A stretch of DNA of 64,000 nucleotides from Cristatella mucedo (taxonomy: Eukaryota > Bryozoa > Phylactolaemata > Cristatellidae), in contig WPIO01000025.1 of assembly GCA_009760855.2 (NCBI GenBank), forward strand, positions 882,501 to 946,500, read 5' to 3'. Under the pieces are notes generated by a model. The model saw only the letters and a program-made list of their open reading frames with translations, was not told where the DNA came from and made no database searches. A program made the translations under genes and the position numbers. Positions 30,894 through 43,369 of the stretch are shown here, in pieces. Each line of letters starts with the position of its first letter. The stretch's first letter is position 1.

Positions 30894-33520
30894 AGCACCT
30901 GCCGATGCAGTATCAGCTGCTGCTCAGCTGCCTGTGTGCTCCACGCATGCTCGCTCGCGAGCTGGTCTGGTCGCGAGACACGAGAATTGCTCAACGGCTG
31001 CTCGGACCCCGTCATGGTCCTCGAAGTTGGAACAGCCACTGGTCGTCCGATCACTTGTGCTTAATTAAATTATGCAGGGCTGCAGGCAGGTAGTTGTGTG
31101 ACAACTACGTGCCTGCTAGTCCTGACCGCTGTACTCAAAGCGATACGGCTGCATGATGAGGACGGAGGTCGGCCTCTAGGTCGAACATGTAGGCACAATT
31201 TGGCTGCCGACCTAGGCGGATACGTAGATGCTAGCACTGCTTACCTGGAGATACCTAGATTTTAGAAAGCTGCTTATCTGGAGATACCTAGCTGCTGAAG
31301 AGAACTGCTTAACTGGGCTTACCCGGATTTACCGAGATGCTTAGGAGCTGCTTGCCTGGAGTTGCATTGGCGTTAGAGCTGCTCACCTTGGAGATCCTTG
31401 GGGTGGGGGTCATTCCCTAGTTCGAGCACAGAGGTGGTAAAGCTACTTACGTAGGACTAGCTAGTTTGCAGTATGTCGGGTGAGTACCATCATCCATCGG
31501 GAAGCAGAGTGAGGTAGTGCGATGCCCACCGAGAGCTGTCGGGCAGCACGGCTCGGCAGGGCAGGGTCGGTATGTGACAATGAGCAAGCTCTTAGTCATT
31601 ATGCCCTGACGATACACCCGGTCTAGTCCGCAGTGCTTGCTCCTAGCTGAGCAAGATGCAGATCAGCGTGTCGGCTATCGAGGTTGAACTGGGACCAGTT
31701 GCAGTTGCTTCGCAAACCGTTGGACGATACCAAGGCACCCGAATAGCGACCAATTGGGCAACAAACAGCAGACCGACAAGCAGGTGGAGAGTGGTGGCTG
31801 CACTGGCAGGGTGACTACCAAGGGCACGCCGCATTCGTCAGCCTTCGGCCCAGCACTAGCTGTAGGTCACCGTAAAGGTTTACCTCATTCGTATGCCTTC
31901 CGAGATTAGAGGGAGTACTGGTGAGCTTGCCTTGCCTCCCAAGCGTGGGTCGGCAAGCTTGCTGGCCTGCATCCAGCTGATCACCTTCGGCTGTGTTTAG
32001 CCAGTGAAAGACAATTATGACCTAGTACCATCTAATAGGTGGGTTGACGTGGTGGGCTGATTCTAAGCTCGGCCGGGAGCAGCGTGCTCCTCTTACGACG
32101 CCAGAACCAGGAGAAATATGTGACCCTGCTAAGTAGTCACGTGTTGGTACTACGACAGGGCTTTTGTCTCTCACACACACAAGCCCGAACGCGTACCCAC
32201 AAGCATACACACTTGGGCTAAGCCATGCACTAGCACGCACGTGCCGAATTCCTGCAGATTCGCCCACTTTTTTCGTAGTGCTGTGAATCATGCAGGTTCA
32301 CTAAAGCTTGCTGTGGTGCTATGAAGCCAAGAAAGGAGGTCAGCCTGGGGGGGGGATTGGCTAAGGCTAAATGGTCAACGCTTAGTTTTTCGTGCAGTCG
32401 TTCACCTTACCAGGCCTCCTTGAGTAACTCATGCGAACGAACGGTCGATATAGTTTGACTTCAATTACTTAGTACCCCCTGACATTCAAATAAGCGAGTG
32501 GCTGCAGCATCAGCCATTAAACTAACGTCAGTGGTGCCCTAAGTGTCGTTCTTGTGGGAGTCGGGCTGTGGCCAGGTGATCTCATCGGTTGCTTAATTAT
32601 GCTCGCACCGATTGGCTCTTATTGCTTGGTTCCAGAAATCGCACCAAGCCCAGCCCTGTCAGCGGTCCCCTTGATAGCCACAAGCATTTGCGCGACGGCT
32701 CACAGTTGAGCCTTTTACAGTTGAGTAGTATCTAGGCAGAGGCTTGCAACCATCCTCGCGGTCCACCTAGTCAGTTCTATCGGGCATACAACAACTCGCC
32801 GGACGCCACTTTGCAGCCGATTAAGAGTACGAGGCTGCACCAAATTCCTATGCAGTCGACGACGAAGGGCCTAGTTAGGACGACCGTTGACACAGCATGG
32901 CCGCTGACCGTAGTGTAGCACGGCGGCTGACTTCAAGCTGCTCGCTCAAGCGTACTCCGGCCGGTCCCATATAGCGGTCTGCAATGCCCAAATGGGAGCG
33001 CGAATATGTCTGCGAATATGAATATGGCTTTGGAGCTAAAAGGAATGCGTTGCCGCTGCCAAGTGGCAACCGAATCTTGCTCGTCGCCATACAGCTGAAA
33101 GGAGGGGGTTGTGGAAGGAAGGACGAATCAGAGAGTGTGGACGTCAGATCTAAGTAAGTCCATCGTACGCAGGGTAGACGGCCATATCTTTAGGTCTGTT
33201 TATAGCACGTCGAGGGCGAGGATTACGTCACCCGAAGCCGGCGGCACTTGAAAGGCAGCAGGCTACAGCTCTATCGGTATTATTTTGAACATAACGTTTT
33301 TATGAGGGCAAATGTAAACTCATATCGAAGCCATCCAGTTTTATGTTTTTGTTGCCCTTCATCTTTGAAGGGTGCGAAGAATTAAGATGTAGTTACGTAA
33401 ACAAGCCAACTTGTGCATGACCACCAGTCAAGCTAGCAGGACTATTAAAGGAATACGGCCAATAGTATCGAAGAGCATACGGGTCATCGATGCAACTTTG
33501 ATTTAAAATTGAACCCTGTG
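30894..33520. other. Unassigned region downstream of PPP1R3
   Basis: No gene is supported. A degenerate ~38-bp repeat lies at 31225-31370 (units with CTGCTTACCTGGAGATACC). A poly-G run is at 32349-32357. Frames on both strands are short and featureless. Confidence 0.45.
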
Positions 33521-33526
33521 AATGGC

Positions 33527-33660
33527 AGCTGATTAAACAGCCTCCTTTAAAAAAACAAGAGCCTTTGCGGTTATCACCGCCGCTTGCAGAGGCAATAAAG
33601 GATCACCAACCGCAGGATTCGAACCCACGACCTCGGAAGCGAATACAGCTAGAACGACTG
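33527..33660 (-). mobile_element. SINE-A copy
   Basis: On the minus strand: B-box GGGTTCGAATCCTGCGG, body CCTTTATTGCCTCTGCAAGC, tail GGCTCTTG then GGCTGTTTAATCAGC. The A-box end is lost against the (GA)n tract that follows. Confidence 0.85.
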
Positions 33661-33669
33661 CATACACGT

Positions 33670-33673
<4 letters not shown>

Positions 33674-33758
<85 letters not shown>

Positions 33759-33765
33759 CAGAGAC

Positions 33766-33796
<31 letters not shown>

Positions 33797-33813
33797 CAGA
33801 GAGAGACAGAGAC

Positions 33814-33844
<31 letters not shown>

Positions 33845-33848
33845 GACA

Positions 33849-33880
<32 letters not shown>
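33674..33880. repeat. (GA)n / (CAGAGA)n microsatellite
   Basis: About 35 GA units, then an imperfect GACAGA/GAGACA array. It directly adjoins the SINE-A head and explains the ERERER and SLSLSL frames. Confidence 0.98.
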
Positions 33881-33899
33881 CCAGCACACAGGATCCACG

Positions 33900-34680
33900 T
33901 ACGAAGCTTGACGCCAAAATTTACGGCTACCCACACGTAACCGTCCGTATTCGCACGTTCGCGGTAGAAAGTTGCAGAAGCAGTCAGCAGATATTCCGCC
34001 GAGTCGCAGGACGGCACTGAAAATCAAGGAATTGCCTCGCTGTTGGCTCTGCGTGCGGATGCAGCAAAAACAGAGCTGAGCAGCAGTGTCTTGCAAAGCA
34101 GCAGCGCATAAAAACGCAGGCAAGTGCACGTATAGGCAACAGCTACGTCGCGTTCCGTGATATACTCGGTGCTAGAGCACGTTATACAGTGCAGGCCGCC
34201 TTGAAGGGGTGATGCCTAATACGGGCGCACGTCCCTAAGGCGGCACCAATGCAAATGCGCATTGAAGTCAAAATTATAAAAGAAAGAATACTCGGTGGTT
34301 TTTGCGGGTGGCTATCTGGTGAAAACAGAAGAATCAGCCTGCGAATCAACGCCAAGTCTCGTACTAGCAGCCACGCCTCCTCCGCGTTGACCGCTGATAT
34401 GCGGCTTTGACTCGAGGAAAATGCCGTAGCTTAAATGGCCCCTACTTCAACGTGTAAGCATAAAGCTAGAAACGCTTAGTGTGAATCTCAGGAAATAGAA
34501 TAATAATGGAAAAAAGGACTTTCGGACCAGTAAGAGCATTAACATCCTACAGGTCCGATACGACGCTGGGTGGGGAATAGCGCTGCATGATAACCTATCT
34601 GCATTTCGGTACACATAAACAAAAAATGTTGCAGTCTTTACGCCGTGGCTACCATGGTACGTTTGAAACCATGAAACGAA
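33900..34680. other. No recognisable gene
   Basis: Nothing identified on either strand. Confidence 0.45.
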
Positions 34681-34684
34681 GTCT

Positions 34685-34775
34685 TTGGATCATGCTTCCT
34701 TAACAGCGCACGTAAAGTGCCTAGAAAGAGATCAAGTTCTATGAGGGCGTTATACAAATGTATTATTATTCTTAT
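34685..34775 (+). mobile_element. LINE-B 3' end fragment
   Basis: GTAAAGTGCCTAGAAAGAGA then TATGAGGGCGTTATACAAAT and an ATTATTATT tail. Confidence 0.85.
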
Positions 34776-34779
34776 AAAA

Positions 34780-36090
34780 CTATCCGTAAGAACGCTCGCC
34801 AACAACACCTCTACGGGGGCAGCAACTAAAACTACGGCGAAGCAGTTTCCGGAATTGTGATGGAGTGGCGAGTGAAAATGGAAGTCCGGACATGTTTGAG
34901 CGTCCATTCACATGTCCAGAAAAAAAAACACAACGGGTCCAGTGCGGATTCGTACTGGTCAAGAAAAAAATTCTCGGGGCTCAATAGTTTGAATGCAAAT
35001 AGGTTTGCGGCTGATTAGTGGGTTACTGCTGAAGACCGACCACTTATACTTATGGCAAATTACTGAAATGTTAGTAAAATGAGAACCATGCTGCTATCGC
35101 CGACACGATGTCTGACATTAACGTGTTGGTCGACTGCTGCGCGTTTGTGTTTGGATCCCACTCACAAGTCTTGGTTTATTTTTGTCAGTAAATTTGCAAT
35201 ATTTTGGAATAGCCCTCCTTAATAGACATGGCTTTGTCAGGGGAAATCAAGCGTGAGCGGACGGCGCTTATACCGTCGCCGCCTTTGGCTCTGACGGTGG
35301 CATGCCCACAGTTCGACTGTTCATTGCGCCTTATTTCATTTTCTTGTGTACAGATTTTTCTCTTTGGGCAAGGTGGCGAAAAACCAAACGCACCGTGTAT
35401 TGCGCGCAGTGTTATGATAGCGCGAGCCTCACAGGTTTGGCATAACGCATCGACATATAAAGACCTGTAACTCACAACACGCCAACGATAACGACACAGC
35501 GCTCGATATTCCGCACGCAGCGCTAACAGTAATGACATATTAGAAAAAGCACCGAGCAATAGCCTGCGTGTTACGGCTGATGCGACAGGTTATTTCCTAC
35601 ATGCTCGTTTGCAGGCTTACAGCAACTCACGCTCAGCATTAGGACTCACCGACCGGCAGACCGTTAATCTGGTTCGTGCATAATCATGAATCGTGCTGCT
35701 CACAAGCCTTGGCGTATCGCAGCTATTTCATAAGCAGGCCCAAGTTTTAATTCAGCGGCCAAGCTCGTAGCTCGCAATCGAGGCTCACTTGTCAGCTCGC
35801 AGTCCATAACCGCGCGGCATTGAGCTGCAAGCGCAGCCAGTATACTGACCGCAAGCCTGGACGCTCCGACCAGGCTTCCGGTCATAAGTGGCGGGTCAGA
35901 GCGAAAAATTTTTGATTGTGTCACGTCGCACACCTTTCGCAACCAGTCGAAATCAACCGCTGCGCGACCCGTAGGTGGCCGTCCCTACTGCGGCAGTGGC
36001 GCGCACTTCACTTCCAGGCAACTTACCATTGGTTGACTTGGAGAGAGCCGATAGAGCCCGACTTGCCGCCATGACGCTGCGAGAATGTTA
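34780..36090. other. No recognisable gene
   Basis: A 124-codon minus frame (35185-35559) and an 80-codon plus frame (35228-35470) overlap; neither shows domain features. Confidence 0.4.
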
Positions 36091-36094
36091 AATA

Positions 36095-36240
36095 TAAATA
36101 AATATAATTCATTCGTATAGCGCCCTATAAGAACTTAATCTCTATTCAGGCGCTTCACATGTGCCTCGGGGCTCGAGCCCACGACCTCAGTCAGACCTTG
36201 GTCGGGGCGAGCACCTTAACCGCTAGACCAAACCAGCTCG
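36095..36240 (-). mobile_element. SINE-B copy (tRNA-derived)
   Basis: On the minus strand: tRNA-like head GGTTTGGTCTAGCGGTTAAG, B-box GGGCTCGAGCCC, then GTGAAGCGCCTGAATAGAG, TTAAGTTCTTATAGGGCGCT and an AT-rich tail. The final ~55 bp parallels the LINE-B 3' end. Related copies lie at 52560 and 53697. Confidence 0.85.
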
Positions 36241-36244
36241 GCTC

Positions 36245-37485
36245 GCGTGGCTCCACGAGTCGCTCGCGCGCAGGAGCCGCTAGCATCGACGATACAAGTT
36301 TCCGCTACCCTGCCTCCGCTCTTTTCGTTGACACGCAATAGATTAATATACTAGTCATATTGCATACGCAATCAAGCTTCCCTGCGGCCAACTGGTTCAA
36401 GACTGGAGCTATACTGCAACTAACGAAATGGAAAGGAGAGATACTTTACGATTTTGACCTTACATCACATGTGCCCACGTGCGCTGCGCTGCTTTTTTGA
36501 GATGCGCTATTTCTTCTCACCCCTGTCGGTGCACGCATGCCGCAGTTGCTGAACGTCTCGAGACTCTCCTCAAGTGGAGGCTCAAATTGTGCTGCGGATA
36601 GCGACGCACGAACGCCCCTCATCGCAGCACCCTGACTTAAGATGGAGAACGGTTGTTAGCGGTGCACTGAGCGAAGTCGAGCACTCGCACAAGCGCGTAC
36701 CGCGCGTACGGGGAACGGCGGCGCACTAGGTAAGCTTGATTATGGCACGACCGCTAAAGCAACTTACGCTGTCGGTGTTGAGCAGCCTGCGGAAGGCAAA
36801 GCAAACGAGAGCGCACGATCCCAATTGGTCTTCGGATATACGTAGCTCTTTCCCTCCAACTGCGTCTCGAAGTTGTAGGCTTTATAATTTCGAAGCTCCA
36901 AATGAGGTCGTAACGGTATTACTTTTTTAAGCAAGTCTGTGCTGCGATAGTGGTCGCATCTTGCGACTTTTACGTACAAGAGTGAGTCCCGAGTTCGTCA
37001 GGTTAATGTCACCCATTGTTTTGTACTCTCGGTAGCTTCTTGCACGCAAACAGTAGCTACCATCGGGTCTTGATTTGTTTGGATAAGAAATGAATTACCA
37101 AAAGATTTGAGAAAGTTATCCATTCTTAGAGCTTCTTCGCGAGCAGGGTTTACCTTGTATAGCAGGGGAAGGCGTGGCGACGACTCGTTGCCTCCGGCGC
37201 TGAGGAACGTAAATCATAATGAGACTTCAGATCTAGTCGCTACGGAAGCTGTAGCTAAGGATGCCGGCCGCGAAACGATTCGCCCTCACATTTTGTAATG
37301 TGCAGATAAAGCCGAGATTCAGTCTAAAGAACGGAAGTAGGTTTGAGTTGACTGAGGCGGGACTAGTCTTTTCAGGATAATTTATTCAATTTTACTGCGT
37401 AAGAATACAAAATCGACTAAAACGGAAGCGATGTTCGCTAACATGCTTACGAGCTACGACTGAGCAGCAACTGTTAGTCTGCCCC
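36245..37485. other. No recognisable gene
   Basis: No supported coding region; short frames only. Confidence 0.45.
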
Positions 37486-37487
37486 TG

Positions 37488-37642
37488 GATCTTAGCCCAG
37501 GAATGAGGTGCCCGCTATCCACGACCCAAGTCATGGGTTCGAGTCCTGCAGTGGGCGATTCTTTATTTCCCATTGCAAGCGATGCTGATAGCCGTTAAGG
37601 ATCTTCTGCCGCTATATAAATCACTAGGCTGTTACATAGTAA
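37488..37642 (+). mobile_element. SINE-A copy, nearly full length
   Basis: Head GGATCTTAGCCCAGGAATGA, B-box GGGTTCGAGTCCTGC, body CCCATTGCAAGCGATGCTGA, tail TTCTGCCGCTATATAAATCA + GGCTGTTACATAG. Confidence 0.9.
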
Positions 37643-37649
37643 GGTAAGA

Positions 37650-40235
37650 AAGTGCTAGTTTTATTTATCTGACAAGTTTAGTACACACAACGTCATAACA
37701 GTTGCACAATTGGCTAATTTTTGCAGTTCAGGTGACTCTAGTAACAGTTAATAATAAAAACGTCATTATGTCTTTTTCTCCTTGAGAATTGCAGCATCGC
37801 AATTGATGTGGTTGGGAATCCATACAAATGAAAATTTTCACGACCAGTAAGTTAATGGCGACGGTGGATGAAATTAATCACGCGTGAGCCCTTATTGCGA
37901 TTATTCCTTTCGTGGTATCAAAGATACAGAATTGGGCTACAGATTTAGTGCAAGCTACGACCTTGAAGGGGCAGGATGCTCTGTTCGCAAGACCACTCGT
38001 GACGACGGGAAAATTAAAAAAAGATTTGGCTGTCTTAGCGTGCAATCAGCTATTATACTCAATATAACTAAGATTAGTTTCCACGAAGCAGGTAATGCCC
38101 TCGTCTCTAAGCAATAATCTAAGCAATAATAATACATGCCCTGCCAGCAGTTCTGGCAGCAGGGATTTTGTGCATATTTCATTCCCGTAAACGAGAAAGA
38201 GCATTAATCTTCATCCCGCACCAAATAGCATCTAGCTATTGTATTGCCGAGACTTGACGGAATAACTGTCGCATAGCGGTTTTGCTTCAGCTCGAGGGAC
38301 CCAACAGTAGAGGAATTCGGGCAGCACGTGATCGTATGCTGATACTTTTGGCAGTGATCTCACTCGTACCCTGGGTCGTTTCTATTGCAGACGCAGACAG
38401 ATAGCACCTGCACGCCGGGCACCTATCAACACTGTGCATGCGCTATCTACTGGCTAGCTGCTGCGCCCGCACGTCTGTTTGAAAGTCGAGGGTGGGCCAT
38501 AGGGCTACAGGATTACGAAGATATGCTGCCGAATCTGAGCTGGCCAGCATGCGTGCGGAAAACTTGGACGGCATGCCATCTGCAGTGGCGAGACCTCAGA
38601 GGTGGGGGGGGGATCCGACGGTCAACCGCAAACAAGCACGGCGCCGTGGCTTGGCCCTACGCTAAGCCTAGACTGTCTAAATCACGAGAAAAACAACTTA
38701 ACCCGTAATTCGATCGAAATTTCGCCGATCCTTAGGAACCAAGCCATTGTGTGGCATTATGCATACTCGCTCAAAGGTAGCCTCGCTTTCGTCGCCATTG
38801 GTGTGCGTCGGTACGTGCATCGCGAGCCGGATGCATCCGATACGAGAACAGGTAGCCTTTGGATCGTAGTCCAGAGGGTGCCATGCTTTCAGTTTATAAC
38901 CCAAGTCAAGGGTTAGATTGTGCAAGAGGTCGCCGCAAGCGAGGCGATGGCCGCTAAACCTCATCTGCCTCGCTCGACTGTTGAATGAGCAGACCTTTAC
39001 GGGGGGGGGAGGGCTGGATGCAATGTGCATTTTGTTGTTATTGTAAGCGGCTGTAAGGGCTGCTTCACAGTGTACAGAGAACCTTTCGGACGCGGGTTCA
39101 AGTGAGGAGAGACTCGGTAGTTAGATCCCCTTAAAGCGATACCAGGATGAGTGAATTCAGATGTATTTTGAACTATGCCACACAATCAGATGAATTGTCA
39201 GTACGGAGCCACTTTGCCTAGCATTGTGAGCTGGTCTACCTAATCTCTCTTCGAATGGTTCATAGGTTGTACAGGCGTGCGAAAAGTTTGCGTCCTTGCT
39301 TGTTTACTGCCGAGCCGGTTTTGCTAACGTTTGCATTCTCAGATGTATCGCTTTTTTCTGCTGTAGGCCTCGTTGCCTGCTTTTTGTGATTGAAGGGCCC
39401 AACCCTCAAAGCTGAGCTGTCCCCGTGCCTTAAAAATAGGGATGGTCAAAAACATCTGACCTCTAGATAGACACTTCACTTTTGGCGATTTTAGGCCTTC
39501 TCTCATCAATGCAAGGGGCGTCGCGCTTTGGGAAAACCTTCGTGAGCCACCCCGGTCTCGTAATCCTGCAATCGAGTCCGTCATCTCGTAATACCAGTCT
39601 CGCCTGCGTACGGTTTCCGGTCTAAAACGGATTTCACGGCAGGTGTCCTTGATTAGCTGCCAGTAGCAGTCCATTCTAAACTTACAGCGAGCAGTATTGG
39701 TAGAAAATGGCCAGCTCCGAAGCTTTGTTCAGCTTGTCGTTGATTTCGTGCGCGCTCGCGGCTCGCGCTCGCTGTTACATCGACTTTCAAATGCAACTAC
39801 TCCATCGCTCCAAGTGTCCTCACCTGCGGATGAGGCCACACATTTTCTAAGCCAATTGGTGCTGTGTTTAATAGGTATGTCCAACGGTGAACCGTCGGTT
39901 TTTTGAAACGGTCAATAGCATGAAGCTGGGCACAGAAGTTAGAAACTGCGTCTCAAAGTATGCTCGAGTGCCCTCCGCAAATGAGTCGCGAAGACTAGTA
40001 CTGGCTGCAGTCAGTTAGCTTTTCAGGTCGTTCATAGTCGTTGTCCTGAAGTTGTGTAAGTATTTCTAAAGTCGGAGAGCGTTTCTGGCTGCATCTATGT
40101 AGAGCGGTTATCTATTTGTCCGCTTCCAGCTGCTTCCACCTGCTGCTTTCGACGAGAGCCCTTTGCAGCAGCTGCTGATCTCTGCCGCTTTAGCAGTCAC
40201 TGACGATGTCGGTACTCCCAGTCAAATACCCATAG
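37650..40235. other. Unassigned region with one hypothetical ORF
   Basis: No repeat family beyond G-runs at 38604 and 39001. A minus ATG frame at 39674-39339 begins MDCYWQLIKDTCREIRF and RPETVRRRDWYYEMTDS, somewhat protein-like, but has no recognised domain or splice context. The rest is featureless. Confidence 0.35.
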
Positions 40236-40239
40236 CAGC

Positions 40240-40865
40240 ATGTATGTATTTCCGTCTGTAACTCAGAAAAGTCACAAAGACTATGTGGGTGCTATGCAGG
40301 AGAGTTTTTTCTCTTAGCGAACTCGCAGCCTAAGCGGCTTTCGGTACGCATTTGGTAGCCAACAGACTTCATCTCACGCAGTGTGTGTGGGAAGTGGGAA
40401 GCATAGCAGAGTCACGAGTGCTGTTGAGGTAGTGAGTAGCATGGAAGTAGCAGCTCAGGACGGCTGGAAATAATGAGCTATAGTCGGCAGCATGAAATTA
40501 GTTGTCATTGCGTAAGAACTGTGGAAGTTGAGTTCCACAGTCTAGGACCTGCAGGGCAAAGGCTTCTGTTGCCAGCGATCTTTAAGCAGAAGAATTGAAC
40601 AGCCAATTTTCTGTCCATGCAAGACCCGAGGGCACGGGGAGGCTGAAACTGGTGCAGCAGTTCAGCTAGGTATGGAGAGTCAAGCCGTGGCGGGCCTTGT
40701 GAGTTAGCGTAAGAACTTTCTCTGTATTCGTAGGTCAACCGGTAGCCACCCCAGCTCTTTTAGCAAAGGAGACACATGGTCGAACCTCTGAGATTTGCAA
40801 ACTGAGCCTTGCAGCAATATTCACAGCCAGTTGCAGTGGCCTAGTGGCATGCCCTTGAAAGCTGC
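40240..40865 (-). mobile_element. LINE-A 3' fragment
   Basis: Matches the C-terminal coding end and 3' UTR of LINE-A. A minus frame within it reads SPYLAELLHQFQPPRALGSC then RSLCPAGPRLWNS, equivalent to the intact copies' SYLAELLHQFQP and FSSAGPRLWNSL. The 3' end lies at TATGTATTTCCGTCTGTAAC. Confidence 0.9.
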
Positions 40866-40869
40866 TGCT

Positions 40870-42190
40870 TCTATATGGTTTCTTGCTGCTTAGTGCACAA
40901 ACCACGGCTTACCTATTGAAATCGCTTGCAAATAAATTGGACTGCCATCATCTCGATGGCATGGTTTCACAACTCATAGTTGATAACTTCATCAGTATTG
41001 TATGTAGGCAGTGCTATCGTTGACGCTCAGTGGCTGCTATTGATGGAAGCAGCGTCCTCTACCTGAATTAAGCTCTGGCACTCAAGCTGTTTGTGCAGCA
41101 TTTACCGAACCGGCTTAACCATAGCAGCCGGAAGTCGCTAGCACTCAAGCAAGCAGCTGCAATGCAGCCTACCTTGACCCGTACGTCTTATTATTTGGAT
41201 CTTTCGAACCTGCGCCTAGCTTGCTATTGGGCCTATCGTGACGCAGTCAACAGCAGCTCCAGCCTGATATCTATTGCCGCCCGTCTGGAGGTCTTCAAGG
41301 GCCGCTGCTGGCCGGGCTTGATGTTAGCTTAGTGAGCAAGATCTTTTTGCTATTGGCACGAGAGAATACACAGGCAAATATTTAACGCGAGCATCCTTGG
41401 AAACATGCTGCTTTGCAGCTAGATACTTTAGGTCATCTACCTCAGCTGCATCTGTAGTAGGTTCGGATGGGTTATACTGAATGCACTTGCGACTCGAGCG
41501 AGCGCACAGCTGCCTCCTGTTGGCACCTTACCTACCGCGAAAATCGCCTGCCGCGGCAGATTCGCTCTGCTGCAACGCTTAGCAGTTGGGTGACCCCTTC
41601 CACCGATCTATTCCTGAACCGCATTTCTTCTAGGCTCGCCTGAGGTGAGTCAGCAGCGAAGCGGCCGGGGTCCCTTTATGACCGGTGCTTTTATAGAGTT
41701 CGAATTGTTTGCACATACCAGTCCGGCCATGCAGACTATCTATCGTATGACGCCTTGCCCGCTTTTGACCCGGAGCTCTGGGGGCACGTACGTGCGACCT
41801 GTTGAGAGTGTACTTAACCGAAATGCTTCGGAAAACGTACAAATCCACAAAGGTCACAGGGGCACATATCCAGAAGCTACATGTTTATTCAGAGTACACA
41901 TAAACTACCCAAGCCCGAGTACTGGATTAGCCTTCCCGAAAGCTAAGCGGAAGATCAAGGTGCCGATCGAGGATTCGGTCGCTCCGCCCGCCCCCCTCCC
42001 TACGGATCGGGCCCACAAATCGGCACTGCCGGACAACACATCGCTGCCGCACGGCTTCCGGAAACGTTTCCACAAGCGCTGCTCGACAGCAAGCACGTCT
42101 GCTCATCGCTCGCTGCCCAAGTGCCAACCACGACCCGAGAGCGAGCGAGAGACGAGGGGGAAGAACCAATGGATGGATGCGACGATGGAT
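40870..42190. other. Unassigned
   Basis: A plus frame at 41645-42253 (202 codons) is Ser/Pro/Arg-rich and overlaps the minus-strand candidate exon; I treat it as non-coding. Nothing else was recognised. Confidence 0.35.
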
Positions 42191-42196
42191 TCTCAC

Positions 42197-42400
42197 CCCA
42201 GCTCGAGCAGACTAGCCCAAAGAAGTTCTGGCGAGAGCCCAATCTGCGAATAGCGAGAGCCCAGAGCGACGCGTGTGAACTGCTGCTGACTGCGCTCTGC
42301 AGGTCGAGGAAGGCTTTAATTGCACGCTGCAGTGCCATTGGCCCCTTTACCAGAGAGAACTGCTTGAGGCAGCCCTCTACGCAGGCAAGAAGCTCTTCTA
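42197..42400 (-). CDS. Isolated candidate exon of an unidentified gene
   Basis: A 204-bp block on the minus strand with an excellent acceptor (TGTCTGTCTCTGCTCAG, ending 42401) and donor (TGGG|GTGAGA at 42196), phase 1 on both sides and fully open. It encodes EELLACVEGCLKQFSLVKGP, MALQRAIKAFLDLQSAVSSS, SHASLWALAIRRLGSRQNFF and GLVCSSW: alternating hydrophobic and charged residues typical of helical repeats. I do not recognise the protein. Both strands are open here, but only the minus strand has matching splice sites and phase. Flanking exons were not found; a GC-rich block at 44.6-45.1 kb on the same strand could be the start of the gene. Confidence 0.45.
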
Positions 42401-42604
42401 CTGAGCAGAGACAGACAGACGGAGAGGGAGCAGCTCCTGTGCGCAGGTGGCCGACCAAGCAAGTGGTCTGGGGAAACGTTGGCGTTCTACATCAGTGCAA
42501 TAGCTGCCGAGATATTATTCAAGGTTTCTGAACTGTAAAGGGTAGAAGTCGGATCTGTCATAATCTAAGGTCATAATTCGCGGCAGAAACGCTGAAGTAA
42601 CGAT

Positions 42605-43365
42605 ATAGTCATTCAAACCGTCGGAATCTGCTGCAGCAATTGAGAAACTGAATGCTTGCCTTACCGACATTCGATCCTGGATGTAGGACAACTTTTTGAA
42701 ACTAAATGACAATAAAAGCAAGCTGCTGCTCATAGGACACCCTAAGCGTGTGGCTGGATTAAAAGGCTTTGCTCTTCTAATAGGTGATGCTGTTGTGCGA
42801 CCATCACTTCGTGCTCGAATTTAGGCATTGTTTTCGACAGCTGTCTCAATTTTAAAAGCTTCATTCAGAAGACTGCTTCCACAGCTAGCAATCACGTTCG
42901 ATCCCTATCCAAGATTAGGAGCTGTCTTCCACTGTGGCTTGCAAAAAAATTAACTAGCTTCCTAGTTCTGTCTCGGCTTGATTGTTGTAATTTCCTTTTG
43001 GCTGGGCTACCAAAGAAAGCAATTAGGCCACTGCAGCTGATCATGAATATGGCTGCAAGGCTTGTCTTCAAGTCCCAGAGGTTTGAGCACGTGTCTCAAC
43101 GTGTCGCAACGACAACTACTCTCCTGCTGCCGACTATGGCTCATCCTTTTCAGCGGTCCTGAGCTGCTACTTCCATGCTACTCACTACCTCAACTGCTCT
43201 CCTGACTCTGCTATGCTTCCCACTTTCTCTTGTTGCGTGAGGCGAAGTCTTTTGGCAACCAAATGCGTACCGAAAGCCGCTTAGGCTGTGAGTGCGCTAT
43301 ACAAAACTCTCCTGCGTACCGCCCACATGGTCTGTATGGCTTTTCGGATTACAAACGGAGATAAA
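42605..43365 (+). mobile_element. LINE-A fragment with internal deletion
   Basis: Begins in the RT region after the YADD motif (AAACCGTCGGAATCTGCTGC) and continues with stops and indels through LKLNDNKSKLLLIGHPKRVA to the region encoding HVS, then jumps about 270 bp to the C-terminal end and 3' UTR (ACAAACGGAGATAAATTAC). The junction near 43100 (GTGTCTCAACGTGTCGCAAC) marks the deletion. Confidence 0.9.
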
Positions 43366-43369
43366 TTAC

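Noticed and set aside
33565-34129. Frames up to 198 codons
   Set aside because: Produced by the (GA)n/(CAGAGA)n tract and the SINE-A head; the only recognisable residues are repeat-derived.
41645-42531. 202- and 136-codon plus frames
   Set aside because: Ser/Pro/Arg-rich without a domain; the minus strand has matching splice sites and phase, so I favour that strand.
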